The notes: generated from the sequence alone by a model not told the origin. 64,000 nt of DNA from Vermamoeba vermiformis (GCA_045837725.1 JBEWZL010000212.1:62001-126000); one strand, 5' to 3'; counted from the first letter of the stretch, positions 49,403 through 61,486 are shown. Numbers and translations: made by a program.

Positions 49403-50082
49403 TACTGGTGTAACGCTTGAAAAAATTATTATACTCTTTGTGCGGAGCCGAAAAACCGTAATCTTTTTTTAAATTTTCTCAACGGCTACTTTTTTGTGCT
49501 GAGCGGGAACTCACAAAGTTTTGTTGTTTCGCTTGTAAGCGTGAGCGCACCACACGTAGTTGCCTTGGCCAATCAATGGATGAAGAACAGGCCACTAATA
49601 TCATAACTATGCAGATCTGTAGTTCGGTGCAAGCTTCACTGCGATGCCAAACCTTCAATCTACTACGCTGAAGGTCGTTTAATAGCAGAGCGCGATAACA
49701 GATGACGATACACACGTGTGCCTATTCGTTGAGGCCACAGAGATGATTCCTTGAGCGAAGGGTAAGTCAGAGCTGATTTGCAATTTAAAAACTAAATTTA
49801 ATTTTGGTCGAAAAGGGCGTAGAATTGGCACATTTTATTTTATGACATGCACGTACAATGTCTGATTTTTTTCTGGCATTTAGGTTGTCTTGTGTCGTTA
49901 CTATTTTTATGCGATAATTTTACCTACATCCGCCAGGGCTCGTTTTGGTTCTCTGAATTTCTGGGCCTTCCTTCGATTTAGTTTGACGTTTATTTTTTAG
50001 TTACCACCACGAATCAGCCCACAGCTGTTTATTATTCTTACACTAGCCGAATAAGACCTCGATTTTCTTAACTCTTTCTCAG
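49403..50082. other. 680-bp divergent intergenic region
   Basis: Between the RhoGEF and PARP starts. It contains an ACACACGTGTG element near 49711 and a GTAAGT site at 49762, preceded by purine-rich sequence, which could be the donor of a 5'-UTR intron ending at the pyrimidine-rich CTCTTTCTCAG just before the PARP ATG. No protein-coding frame is convincing. Confidence 0.4.
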
Positions 50083-51594
50083 ATGTCTTTATCAGTTAGC
50101 GAAGGCGAGCGAGTAGCTTGTCATTTATGCAAAAAATTATTTAAAGTCGAGGACATTTGTTACCACGTCGATGTTTGCGAAGAAGATCAACTGAAGGCAA
50201 ATCCAGTTCCAAGTGCACCTCCAGTGGAAACTTCTGCGTGCCCTATTTGCAACAAATTAATCGAGAAGCACAAGATTGAAGAGCACGTTAATCACTGCCT
50301 TGATGCAAAACCAATCGAACCAAATCCCGAAGTTGAATTACCAAAGATTAAAATAGAAGAAGATAATCCGTTCTTAAAGCAACAACAAGAGTACTTGAAT
50401 TACTTTGCCAAATTGAAGATTAATCCCAATTTACCAAACCCGCACCAACCAAATCCAAGACCAGAAGTAGATTTACAGCTCGCACTCGAGATGCAACGCA
50501 AAGAGCAAGAAGAACTCGACAAGATCCGTAAACTTAAAGAGCAGGACGAAGAGCTTGCCAAGAAGATCTGGCAAGAAGAAGAAGAACGAGAAAAGCGTCT
50601 AAAGCAAGAGCAAGAAGATCGAGCCAAGCAACTCGAATGGCAAAAGACCGTCGAGCTCGCTAAGAAAGAAGCCCTCATCGAGAGCGACGCCAAGTTGGCA
50701 CAAATGTTGGCCGAAAAAGAAGAACTCGAGCGCAAACTTGAAGAGCTTGAGCGAGAACGCAGATTCAAGGTCAACAACAAGCTAGTCAGTGTGAGCGTGG
50801 ACGACCTAGACTTGCCTGAGTATTGGGCCGAGCATCCTCACGGCATTGACCACCTCTCGGTGGATGTTACTGAAGAAGATGACGACTACCACCACGTTAC
50901 ATCCGCCTTCTTACGTGACATGCCTAACGCTCGAATTTTGCGCATCGAACGCAATCAAAATGTCAAGTTATGGTAAGTAGTAACACCTATGATATTAAGA
51001 GCATGTCATTAGCACTTTACCTACGTTACAATTCAGCGCGATCTATTTTTAGCTCGTTTCTGATTGGTCCGTTTTTTGTTTAGGACTTGGTACTCGTTGA
51101 AAAAGAAGTTTATGCAAGCAGAAGGCAATGCCAACGAGCAGTTCTTGTTCCACGGCTCTCGCGTCAATGCCTACGACACGATCTTGAAAGAAGGCTTTGA
51201 CCACCGCGTTGCTAACTTGCAAGGTGCTTATGGCGCTGGCTGCTACTTTGGTTCGAATGCCAAGACCTCTAATGGCTTCGTCTCGCCGGCCCACATGGGT
51301 TTCAACCACCACTTCGCCCACCACGTCGCTGTGCCGAACTACAAGCGTTACCGCAGACACGTGAACCAATGGGGCCACAACTTCTACGCTGACGAGCACA
51401 AATTGGCACACAAGATGCTGTACTGCCGTGTCTTGTTGGGCAAGGTTGGTCCTGGCTCGCAAGGCTTGCGTCGTCCTCCTGAGATCCCGGGACAAAATGG
51501 CAAGCGATACGACAGTGTGGGCAATCAAAACATGTCTGTCATCTTTGACAATGCGCAGGCCTATCCCGAGTACGTCATTCACTATGAGAACTAA
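50083..51594 (+). CDS. Zinc-finger poly(ADP-ribose) polymerase-like protein
   Basis: Exon 1 (50083-50972) opens with two CxxC...H...C fingers, CHLCKKLFKVEDICYHVDVC and CPICNKLIEKHKIEEHVNHC, resembling RAD18-type ubiquitin-binding UBZ fingers. A long Glu/Lys-rich coiled coil follows (about residues 140-235). The ART catalytic domain begins near the end of exon 1 (MPNARILRIERNQN) and continues after one 111-bp intron: FLFHGSRVNAYDTIL (His of H-Y-E), GAYGAGCYFGSNAKTS (Tyr), and near the end YPEYVIHYEN (Glu in the third position). The triad therefore looks complete, so chain-forming activity is possible. A His-rich insert (FNHHFAHHVAVP, about 51300) lies where tankyrases have a zinc site. Likely role: ADP-ribosylation at ubiquitin-marked sites (inference). 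Codons are strongly GC-biased in exon 2. Confidence 0.88.
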
Positions 51595-51697
51595 CGAGTC
51601 CGTAGTGCGTGGTATGTAAATAAAGAAAAACTTTTTAACCAATTTTGGAAGTGTAAGTTCTGATTTAATAGTTAAAAGATTTTGTTTATTCGTCCCG

Positions 51698-53456
51698 ATG
51701 AACACACGTAAATTCGAAATAGTAGTGGTAAGCGCATATAAATATATTAAGCTGACGTGCAACTCTAATCTTTTCGCTATTAAAAGATTTTGTTTGTGTC
51801 CGGGCTTAGCGGCGTTCTGCCGATACTGGTAATATCCGACTTATTAGGCAATGTAACTTTAGATACGCCTAATTTCGCGCAAAACAATTCATTCTCAATC
51901 TATGCCCCGATTAAATTGGTGGATATAGTCGAGTGTCAGGTGACACGGAACACATCCGATTTGCGCGGAGCCATCTGGGTGTTTTTGGGGTATGATGCAG
52001 GGGGATGTCGCAGCACCGACTGGAGTAGTTATGGGGCAGTGGTAAGCTGATTATTATAAAATTGAAAATAAGATTTATGTCTTTATTGTTCTAATTCGGA
52101 ATTAGGGAGTAATATTCCCTAGCCCAGATAGGCCAGTAGGATACAATTACATTTATATACAGAATTATTTCGTTTATTTTCCGAGGGCCCAGATCAGCTT
52201 CAGAGTAAGGCTACCTTAATCATTGAATATGTAATCTTATGATGCCTTAGGATATCGCCAAATTACAGGAGTTACTTAGTGCTGACCCTAATTTGAAAGG
52301 ATTATTTGCTAGCGGAGGTACTTACGCAGTTATTCTAGCTCCATATTTCCTAATATTATTTGTGGCAGATCCAAACGAATGGAAAGAGATGAATCAGTCG
52401 ATTTTAGCTCTTACTTTATACGCAATTACAATAGCGTGCTCATTAGCAGCATCTATTTTATCGTTATTGAAATTGGGAAGAATAATTTCTGTCAACGGTA
52501 GGTGTTATTAATATCAAACATTGCAGTAATCTAGATTTAATTAATTCGTATGCTGCAGGGCTGCAGAGATCTATTGCACAAGTCAGTCTGATATTAATAT
52601 CGATTGGTTCGTTGGATTTGGCAGCAGTTTTCATTTACCTGATAGTGCGCAATCTTCTGAATCTGGTTGGCTACCTCGAAGTTCTTGTTTTGTTTTTAGT
52701 ATTTGCTGATGCCTGTCAAACACTCGCATGTCTCGCTATATGCGTGTTCTGGTAGGTTCTGGATTACGTTAGTATAGTTATCAAATGCTCATTGTTCAGG
52801 TACGACATTATGACGGATGTGCGAGGAGTGCCAAAGAAAAAGATTTCAAAACGAATTGCCGTGCCATTAATCGTAGCTGCCGTTATCATCGTAATCTTAT
52901 TGCTGCTACTGCCGTTCAATATTCTCGTCCCGAGCGCTCGGATTATTAAAGTGTTGGTGCCTGTTGTCTACTTCGTCGTTGCACTTGTACGAACAACGTC
53001 TAAAATAATTAACAAACTAACTTGCCTTGTATTTAGGCGATAACTATCAGTTGGCTGATTTTGGGGTCGAAATTGTTGAAGACATTGAAGAACAACGCAG
53101 CGGTGTCTGACAATAAGCGAAAAATGATTAAGAAAGTAAGATTCCAAGAAAAATTTAGGTCATTTGAGACTTTGGGTTGTTAAACACTAACGATTGCGTA
53201 CTCGTAGTTATCGGACAAGATTTTCATCACCACTGCGTTATTCTTCTCAACACGTATCATCGAGGTGGCCTGGACTGTTTGTGAATTAATCTACATACCT
53301 CTATCAGCCGTCATTACACTTAGCTTGGCGGGTATATTCAACGTTGCAACTAATGCGATGCTGTCGCAAGTGTTCGGTGTGCCCAAAAATAGCGACAAAG
53401 AGGCTACTGACGGTGTCAATTTAACGGAGCAAAAGAAGCCTCTGAGCGAAAGCTAA
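51698..53456 (+). CDS. Seven-transmembrane protein with N-terminal ectodomain (B)
   Basis: A ten-codon first exon from ATG 51698 (MNTRKFEIVV) joins across an intron to ILFVSGLSGVLPILVI, together a signal peptide. The short ectodomain (TLDTPNFAQNNSF, CQVTRNTSDLRGAIWVFLGY, a Cys pair, RPVGYNYIYIQNYFVYFPR) is followed by seven hydrophobic helices: APYFLILFV, LALTLYAITIACSLAA, VSLILISIGSLDLAAVFIYL, VLVLFLVFADACQTLAC, IAVPLIVAAVIIVILLLLL, LVPVVYFVVALAITISWLI and ALFFSTRIIEVAWTVCELIY. The cytosolic end is EQKKPLSES. Layout resembles the 7TM gene at 29048-31282, so the two probably belong to one divergent receptor-like family, though sequence identity is low. Eight short introns. No GPCR-class motif (DRY, NPxxY) is seen. 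Confidence 0.75.
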
Positions 53457-53598
53457 CTGTATAATAACATAATTTTATAGTACCTTATTGGTATATGGTC
53501 ATCTGGTACTAAGTAAAATAAATTAGAATTTAAATTAGCATTTGGATCGGGATCGGTTTTCAACTTACCAATAATAATGACTATATTACAGTATGACA

Positions 53599-56500
53599 TT
53601 AAGAAAAGAATTCGTTGTATATATCATCGTCTTCGATAACAATTTGTTTCTCTGAACTTGCAGTCAAGTTGATCCTCAGTTCGGTACTTGGGATCTCAGC
53701 TGGGGTCTTCGACTCAGTGTTGGTGGTATTGGTTGGTTTAATATTTTGCAACCAACTACTCTTTTTCTTCTTCTGTTGTGCATTGACAAGCTCTCTCAGG
53801 CTCGATCTAGAATCCTTTTCTTTGTCGGTTTCTTTCGACTTTGCGTAATTCGTGTTCTTGTTGCTCGAGCCATTAATTTCATCAATATAGTCCTTATGAA
53901 TAGAAATGACCGGTTTAGGCTTCTCCACTCGAATTTCTGTTCTATTTTTAGCTGATTTTTCCGCGCGTTCTAAGATCGGGGACTCTCGTTCTTTTTCTCG
54001 GACTTCTTTTTGCTTCTTATGCTTATCTTTAGGCTTCTCCTTAGGCTTATCTTTAGGCTTATCGGATTTTTCTTTAATTATCGGTGATTCTTTTGATTTT
54101 TGAACTGGCTTTTGGTCGATCGGCTTTTGTTTTTTCTTTAGTTTCTTTTCTTCAACTCTCTTTTCTTTCGGTTCATCAACAACATGTTCCGAATCCTTAT
54201 TTCTTCGCGTCAAGTATGGATTACTATGATCAGCAACGCCATTATCATTATTTTCAGGTACGGTTTTCAGCTTTTTCTTAGGACGCTCGTTTGAAGGTTC
54301 AGAAGTCGGGGCTTTCCTCTTCTATTAGCATATTAGTATCTTATATTGATAGAATGGCTATTTAACTTTCAGTACCTTCGGTTTGTCTTCGATCGGCAGA
54401 TCAAGCCGATTTTTATAATCACTCGGGTAAATGTACCGAGCAGGCTCCTCTTCAGGTGGCCATTTAATACTATTTAAGTTCGAGAACAACGTCTTATTGC
54501 CTGATCTCTTCCTCGCTACGTCGATAAATCTATTTACATTGCGTTTGAGGAACGGATGCGATTTCAATCTAAAGAAAAGTCGTTAAATAAGGTATCTTAG
54601 GGTTGCAAGCAAATATACTACGCTTACATATGAATCGAAGGATTGGACTTCGCCATGGCTTGTTTGAATGAGCCCTTATTGTTAACCTCGATCTTGCTTA
54701 ATAACGTTGCTAGATCTAGTTTCGGAGACGAGGTTTCTTTTAAACATGCACTACTCCATTCTTCTATCGATCTATATAGTCTTCCTTTATATTGGATTCC
54801 TTTCTTATTTACAAATGCTGAGAATAATAGTAATTAATTTCCGGAGCGTCGAATATTAAATAGGGTACGTACCAGATTGCTTATTCAGCGATAATTTATC
54901 GCCCAAGTTAATAACATATGTTATAGCACTCATGTCTAGCGATAATACATGAATATGGTTCGGTGTACTGGATCTGATTTTATCCACTTTAATTCGCGGT
55001 CGATTTTCATTTAATAACGTCTTGTAATACGTAATCAAACTAAGCAAGATTCATTATTAAGTGTATTAAATATAAGTTATAATATTGTAGCTTACTTTCG
55101 ATGTTTTAAGAGCGGTACGCTGAATTCAATATGATGCATAAATCCTCTTCGTCCCCAACAATACAAAGTCCATCGCTAGCATATAAAATCGTTACTATAT
55201 ATTACTATATGACATACTTTTGTATTCTATACCTGAAGGATCTTTGTATTGTCTTGCGATCTTTTCTTCGGTGATCTTTTAGTGGATGTGGCTGCAGTCG
55301 TGGTACTTTGTTTGTTCGCGAAATATCCATCGACAATCCTAGTCTCATCGGTATACTTCTTATTCATATTCTCGAGGACTACTCGTCTTTTGCTACGACT
55401 GATCTGATTGTTATTGTTGTTCTCGGCAGATGCGCCGTTCGTGTTCGACGATTCTTCTGCGGTATTTGATTCGACTACTGTCTTCTTATTCTTGGATATA
55501 TTACTATTTTCTGCTGGTTTTTTCTCGTTTTGCGGCAGTAGTTTCAGTTTGGTCTCCGGCTTACTGGGATTATTCTTCGCTTTCTTGTCCTTATCTTCCG
55601 TAATTTTGCCATCATTATTATTAATTTTGCTTTTTAGTTGGGCTGCGGCATTTTTTGACGACTTTTTGGTATCTTTTTTGGCGTTAGTACTAGGTTTTTT
55701 GACAGGCGATTGAAAATCATCGTCATCGTTGAATATGTCCTTGATAATAGGCTGTTTAATATTCATACCCGTAATATATACTTCTTGTGACTCGTTTGCA
55801 GGCTTGTCATTATTATCATCGCCATTTAAATCAATTAATGGTTCGTCAATTATCGGATCCGGCTGCTGACTTGGTCTTTCTTCAATATGCATAGAATTAT
55901 TATTACTATTATTTGGTGTTGATCTGAGTCTAATTTTAGGTGTTTCTGCTGTTGTCTGAAGCGAATCTAATTCTTTCAAAAAATCGTTGTTTGACTGACT
56001 GTTGACCGAAGCTAATTCCTTAGTGATATTGTTTTCTTGAGACTCTACTGGTACTTTGATATAAGGGGCGCCATCTATATCAGGTTCATCATATTGCTCA
56101 TTGCCGTTGACATCTTGAGGCTGTTCAACGTGTTCGTCAAAGTGGTGGTTCGTAGGGGGATCCGGCTCCTCTTCAGTTTTAATATGAGCGTAGTATAATT
56201 GATCAAATACGCCTTCAATAATAATTTTTTCTTCTTTTTCTTCATGTCTATAATTTTCTTGCTTGATTTCTCGGTCTAGTACCGGATGTGGGATCGGATT
56301 TGCAATGTAAATTTCTTCATCGTCAGATTCGGCCGCTAAAGGTACTGCTCCTTCTTCTACATATATTTGAGCAACGGTTTCTTGTTTTATTCGAATATTA
56401 TTGGCCTGTGGAATGGGGACAGACTGCGGTTCCGCCAAATTTTGATAGAGATCTTCGAATGAAGAAAATCTCGTTTTCTTTGCAGGGGCTTTATGCAAGC

Positions 56501-56758
56501 TAAATATAAATAAAATTAAAATGGTTGACGTGAGCAAAGAAAGCGCGGATGTGTTAAAAGAAATTAAATAATATATGAATCGAAAGCGTATTTCATTATT
56601 CACTATTATTCTAAATTCCGATAATTTCTAAAAATAATAAAAATTATAATGGCAATAATTTAGCTCGTGCCATTATTTATTGCAAATGTTTGCACTTACA
56701 GCTTATCAATCTCTTGATCTATGAATTGAACAGTAGCACTATCATACATATCGCCCAT
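53599..56758 (-). CDS. Large, mostly disordered nuclear-like protein
   Basis: ATG 56756-56758 (MGDMYDSATVQFIDQEIDKL). After an intron comes an Asn/Glu/Asp-rich region of about 430 residues with repeated IKQE, acidic runs and basic clusters (SKRRVVLENMNKK, TKRSPKKRSQ). A folded-looking core lies at 54370-55190: YCWGRRGFMHHIEFSVPLLK, RIKVDKIRSSTPNHIHVLSL, then GIQYKGRLYRSIEEWSSACL and LKSHPFLKRNVNRFI. The YKGRLYRSIEEW part weakly recalls RAMA-type modules. The C-terminal region is a Lys/Glu/Pro-rich low-complexity tract with repeated DKPKDKPKEKPKDK and ends in DDDIYNEFFS. Composition suggests a nuclear scaffold or chromatin-linked factor (inference). Six introns. I do not recognise the family, and it might be two genes joined by my splicing at about 55200. 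Confidence 0.6.
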
Positions 56759-56903
56759 AGTTATAAATTAAATAATTAAATATACATTTACAAAGTGCAG
56801 TTCGTTAGGTGTGCGATCCACAACGGTAACATAAAAAATGAATCAAAGCGGGCAAATTAAGTTTTAATTTTGCGACTAAAAGCACAATATTATTATAAAT
56901 ATT

Positions 56904-58862
56904 ATGCAGCATTCACATAGTCACGATCACGCGCACGGCCACAGCCACAGTCATGATCACAGTCACGGACACGCTCATCCGCATCCGAATGATACTGACA
57001 TGAGTCAGAGTAAGCTATAATATTATACTATACTATTGTAGCGAAATTGTTAATTTAGCTTTTTTTTTGGACCGGATCTTGTCAAGTTATCGGTTACAGT
57101 TCCACGGGCTTATTTAATTATTTTAATATTTTTTATTAGTGACACAAGAAGAAATAGAAGCACTGGAGGAGCAAGAACATTTTTCTAATGTCCTGCAATC
57201 ATTTTCTTATTATTATATTTACGCTTCAAAAACTTACACGCGCATGCACACTGATTGGACTACAATCCCTGATTCTCATAAGAAGTACGTATATATAGCA
57301 TATTTATGCAATTTTTTGCCATTTTTTTCGTTTTAAACAAAAAGAAAATGCTTCGCGCAAGATCGAGTCAATTAATTTTGTTATTTTCTTAGATTAACGG
57401 CCGATCAACCTGAACGATTAAAAAAACTAGGCGCACTTGCTAAACAGAACGCAAAGTTCTTGGATAAAGTCATTGAGAACGATAGAATATTCGAGAATGA
57501 AAATTATGTACGTACTGACGCCTCTTAGGATAGTAATATTATAATAGAGGCTTATAATATGTTCTATATAGGATTATTCAGGCAAGGCACAACAATTCAA
57601 CGCAGTGGCTACGAGCGAATTTAATATGGACAAAGTTGTTAGTACTGTCAAACAATTCGTGCGTGAATGGAGCAAAGAGGTGTGCCTATAATACTCGTAT
57701 ATATGCCATATAATGCAGTATATTAATTTATATGAGTTTATTAGGGAGAAGAGGAAAGAAACAAGTGCTTTTTGCCGATCATGCAAGAGCTCGAAAAATA
57801 TTTGCCAATCACCGATGAAACTCGATATAAGTATCGTGTAGTGTGTCCTGGTTCTGGACTGGGTCGATTGCCTTATGAGATTTGCAAACGAGGTACAGTA
57901 CGGCAATTTTTCAATTCGTCCACTTTCCTTTTTAGGAAATTTCGTTACAAATGAATTTAACATAGCGGGAAACCGTTGGTGACATTATTGTACTATATAT
58001 TATCGTAATTACTAATAATGTGTATGTAGGCTATGCTTGCCAAGGAAATGAGTTCTCGTACTTCATGTTGATCCCGTCCAACTTTATGCTCAACAGAACG
58101 ACTAAGATTGATGAATATACGATCTATCCTTTCATTCATCAAGTAAGTGCATATATTTAATATTTTAAGCATCGTCTATTTGATGCTAACAAAAATGAAT
58201 TTCGAAATTACGAGATCCAGCGCGGCTGCTACTTCGTATTTTTGGCTAATAATAAGATAAATTCTAATATTTGTAATATAGCTATCTAATATCAAGACAT
58301 TTGCTGATCAAACTCGCCCAGTAACAATTCCAGACGTGTTGCCGTCAGATCTGCCTAAAGGCGCCGACTTCTCGTACAGCGCCGGTGAATTCGTACAAAT
58401 ATATAAGAGCCAAAAGGGTGAGTATAATAATATAAATTTATATTGTATAGCATTGCTCATTTAATCGATAACTTTTAACAGAGAGTTGGGATGCGGTTTG
58501 TACTTGCTTTTTTATGGACACTGCAAACAATATTGTCGAGTACGTGGAGACTATTCGCGATATATTAAAGCCCGGAGGTGTTTGGATCAATTTAGGTACG
58601 TTTAATATTTTGCTATGATATGATTAAGGTACATCCGCTAACTTTTTTTTAAATTTTCTTAGGTCCTTTGCTGTATCATTATTCAGATATCCAAGGCGAG
58701 GTATCAATTGAGCTCACCAACGAGCAATTTATGCGCGTAGTGCGTGATCTTGGCTTTGAAATCAAGCAAGAAAGCACTGTGGATACGCGTTACACCTCCA
58801 ACACTCGTTCAATGCTAGAGAGCTTGTATCATTGTAATTTCTTCACTGCTATTAAGAAATAA
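56904..58862 (+). CDS. Carnosine N-methyltransferase-like (N2227 family), His-rich leader
   Basis: ATG 56904. The first exon encodes an alternating histidine leader (every second residue from 3 to 27, thirteen His in all: [20 protein letters not shown] begins it). The following exons give [20 protein letters not shown], then [20 protein letters not shown] (SAM-binding glycine loop with the family's PGxGLGRL), [20 protein letters not shown] (the N2227 signature), [27 protein letters not shown] and [14 protein letters not shown]. Length about 430 residues after splicing. Known members methylate the imidazole of carnosine with SAM; substrate in protists is not established. The His leader is absent from the animal enzyme as I know it and would bind Ni, Zn or Cu. 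About eight introns. Cytosolic or nuclear. Confidence 0.9.
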
Positions 58863-59260
58863 ACAATGAAGGACCTCTAAGAGTCAAAAAATGAAAGTGA
58901 TACGACTTTTTCCGATCCCGCTCTTTTTTGAAATGCAGATCTGAACACCACAGCAGAGCTATGTTTTGTCAATTCAAGTAGTACATCAGTTATAGGTATG
59001 TAGTATTATTTCATAGTATGGGCCCAGTTATGCTCGTTACTCTCCAAAACAAATTTAGTCATCAGATCTCTGCTTCAGTTGTGCCCAAAAAATTAAAATA
59101 ATTATAATCATGCAGTATTATTTGTAATTAATATTAATGGGCCAGTGGAACTAAAACCAATGCAGATAAAATCGAATTTACAAATTGATTTCTAATCTTA
59201 AATGTTAGTAGCATGAATCTAACTCTTATAACCATTAGATATCATACAAAAATATTAAAT
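58863..59260. other. 398-bp intergenic region
   Basis: Between the methyltransferase stop and the exonuclease start, same strand. Two AGATCT sites (58939, 59063) and AT-rich sequence only. An in-frame upstream ATG at 59213 could lengthen the exonuclease by 16 residues; otherwise I see nothing. Confidence 0.4.
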
Positions 59261-61486
59261 ATGGAGCCTGAAGAAGATTTACTCGATTTTATGGAAAAAG
59301 AGACTGGTGGATCAAGTTTCAAAAAATCAACGTCCTCTTTGACTTTCCAAGAAAAACTAAAAGCAGATCAAGCCAAGGACTATGACAAAGAAAATGATTT
59401 ATTGAATAAGACTAATTATGGCGAAGATTTTAACGACTTGGTGACGCAGATGGATCACGAGGGAGATCTTTTAGGCACGCAAGAAGGCATTCAACTGAAT
59501 GATAGCGATGAAGAGAATATAGATGTCGATAATATAGAAAATAAGGTGCATATTGACGAAGAAGAAAATGACGAGAACAAAATGGAGATCGAATCTACTT
59601 CCCCAAACAGATCTGCTCAAGAAACTTCGCAAAAAGGTCCTAATAACGACGATAATACTCAAAATAGCAATAATATGACTAGCGGTGAAGAACGAATGGC
59701 GCATCTACTCGACGCACTTGACGATCTGAGTCAAGATATCATTAGCACTCCAGCACCAGTCACTAAGCCTATTAATAGCCTTAATATTGAACCTGCAAAT
59801 AACACAAGCAATATAACTAGTCAATATGTGCATAATAAGATCGAAGAAGATTTAGACATTGGTACTCCGTCAGCGAAGATAGATCCGACCCAAGTTAATC
59901 CGGACAACAACGATGCGAACAATAAGAAAGATAATAATATAGTGCCTAGTCAGTCTCAAAAATCGGGGTCAATTCAACAGCGCAAGATATTTAAAGCAAA
60001 ATCAAAACGACCGCCAAATGCGATCGGTCCTGGATCTCAAGACAGTCAAAATGAAGCTTTTTTGACAGACAATACGAGCGATAATATGAATACTAATGAT
60101 AATAATGCAAATACTAATCGAAAGAAGTTCACTAAGCAAAGTAGTTCTGGCGCGATCCAAAACGCGACCAGCACACAAAATCAACCTGTAAATAATACTG
60201 TGAATACTTCTGATGTGAATAATAACAACAATACGAATAACAACGACGGGGACAATATGGACGATGTTCCGCCGTCCACGCAATCACGTGCCTTGCCGAT
60301 CTGGTTCTCATCGAAGACGTCGATTGACAAGCAAACAGTGACCTCGACAAAAGACAGACAAAAACTCAAGTCAGAACTGCGCAATAGACTCATCGAGGGC
60401 TGGAAGAACGAAGGTTTTTCATTCACTTCAACGAGCTCCAGCACGAGTTCTAGTGCCAACAAAGGTCCCTCTCAAGCAGTCCTCAATCGAGCTCCGTACT
60501 GCGAGATCACTGACGACATTACCACAATAGTCAAAGGCAGAGCTGTGATCTTTGATCTCGAGACTTCAGGCACGTGTCGACATTCTCGTGTCAAAGTGTC
60601 ACAATAGCACTAACGACAATTACCAAATTTAGGTTTCTCCAATGACGACAGCATCATCGAGATCGGTGCCGTGGAAGTTATTGACGGCTATAGAACGGGA
60701 GTGCTATTTCAATCGTACGCTCAGCCACGGAAAAGTACGTTATTCTTTGAAAACTTCGTTCAGTGAATTAACCGTTCATGAAAACTTTGCAGTGGTCGAC
60801 TACAGGGCCGAAGCCGTGCACTTAATTACACCTCAGCTGTTACAGGCGAGTCCTCCTATTCAGGTACGGATTCTATTCGAAGTTTCAGTTTGACACGTGT
60901 CACTAACAGTTTGACACTTTTGTAGTTTGTAATGGCCAGCTTTTTACAATTCATCGGAAAATCACCCCTCATAGCCCACAATGCCCCGTTTGAGTATGTC
61001 ATTACCAAATAAGAAAAGTCACGTGGTACTAACAAATCCGTCCAGTATGAGGTTTCTTATCAACGAGATTCAACGGTTAGATCTGAGCGATAAATTTGCC
61101 AAAAGATCTGTTTTTTGCACGCAGAGCTGGTTTAGGAAAAAATATCCGAATCGGAGTTATTCACTGAACGATCTTGCCGTGCAGTTCAACATCAACTTGG
61201 ACACGCGATTGACGCAGCATTCGGCACTAGTAGACGTAAGTATAAATTTAGTTATCGAGTCTATATTAATCTATTTTAGGCTGAAATTTTGTCGCAAGTC
61301 ATCACGTGCATGTTAATCAGTGAAAAAGTTCCAAAACAACGAACTTTACCGGATGTGCCCTCAACTCAATCGAGCACGAACAAACCGAGCACGAAGCCTG
61401 CTGAAGATACTGATGGTCATAATAATAATAACATAACAAACAATAATAATGGTACTGATAATGTCACGAGCAATCTTCATCAGTAA
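59261..61486 (+). CDS. DEDDh exonuclease with long Asn-rich N-terminus
   Basis: ATG 59261 (MEPEEDLLDFMEKETGG) was chosen over the in-frame ATG 59213 because the acidic leader looks more natural. The first exon codes about 435 residues of Asn/Asp/Ser-rich, acidic, disordered sequence. The nuclease follows: VIFDLETSG (Asp and Glu of motif I), then after an intron FSNDDSIIEIGAVEVIDG, LIAHNAPFDMRFLINEI (motif II Asp), YSLNDLAVQFNINLD and HSALVDAEILSQV (motif III His and Asp). All DEDDh residues are present, so it should be an active 3'-5' exonuclease of the DnaQ/Pol III epsilon type. The tail is again Asn-rich. The intron after LETSG (60570-60632) has a GC donor. Other introns are GT-AG. Substrate, DNA or RNA, is unknown. 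Confidence 0.88.

Noticed and set aside
51049-51762. 237-codon open frame on the minus strand across PARP exon 2
   Set aside because: It is the antisense shadow of a strongly codon-biased coding exon; the + strand holds the complete PARP catalytic domain.
59261-60560. Asn/Asp-rich low-complexity DNA in the exonuclease N-terminus, suspected as an expanded microsatellite
   Set aside because: The codons are mixed (AAT, AAC, GAT, GAC) and the frame stays open over 1.3 kb, so it is ordinary disordered coding sequence.
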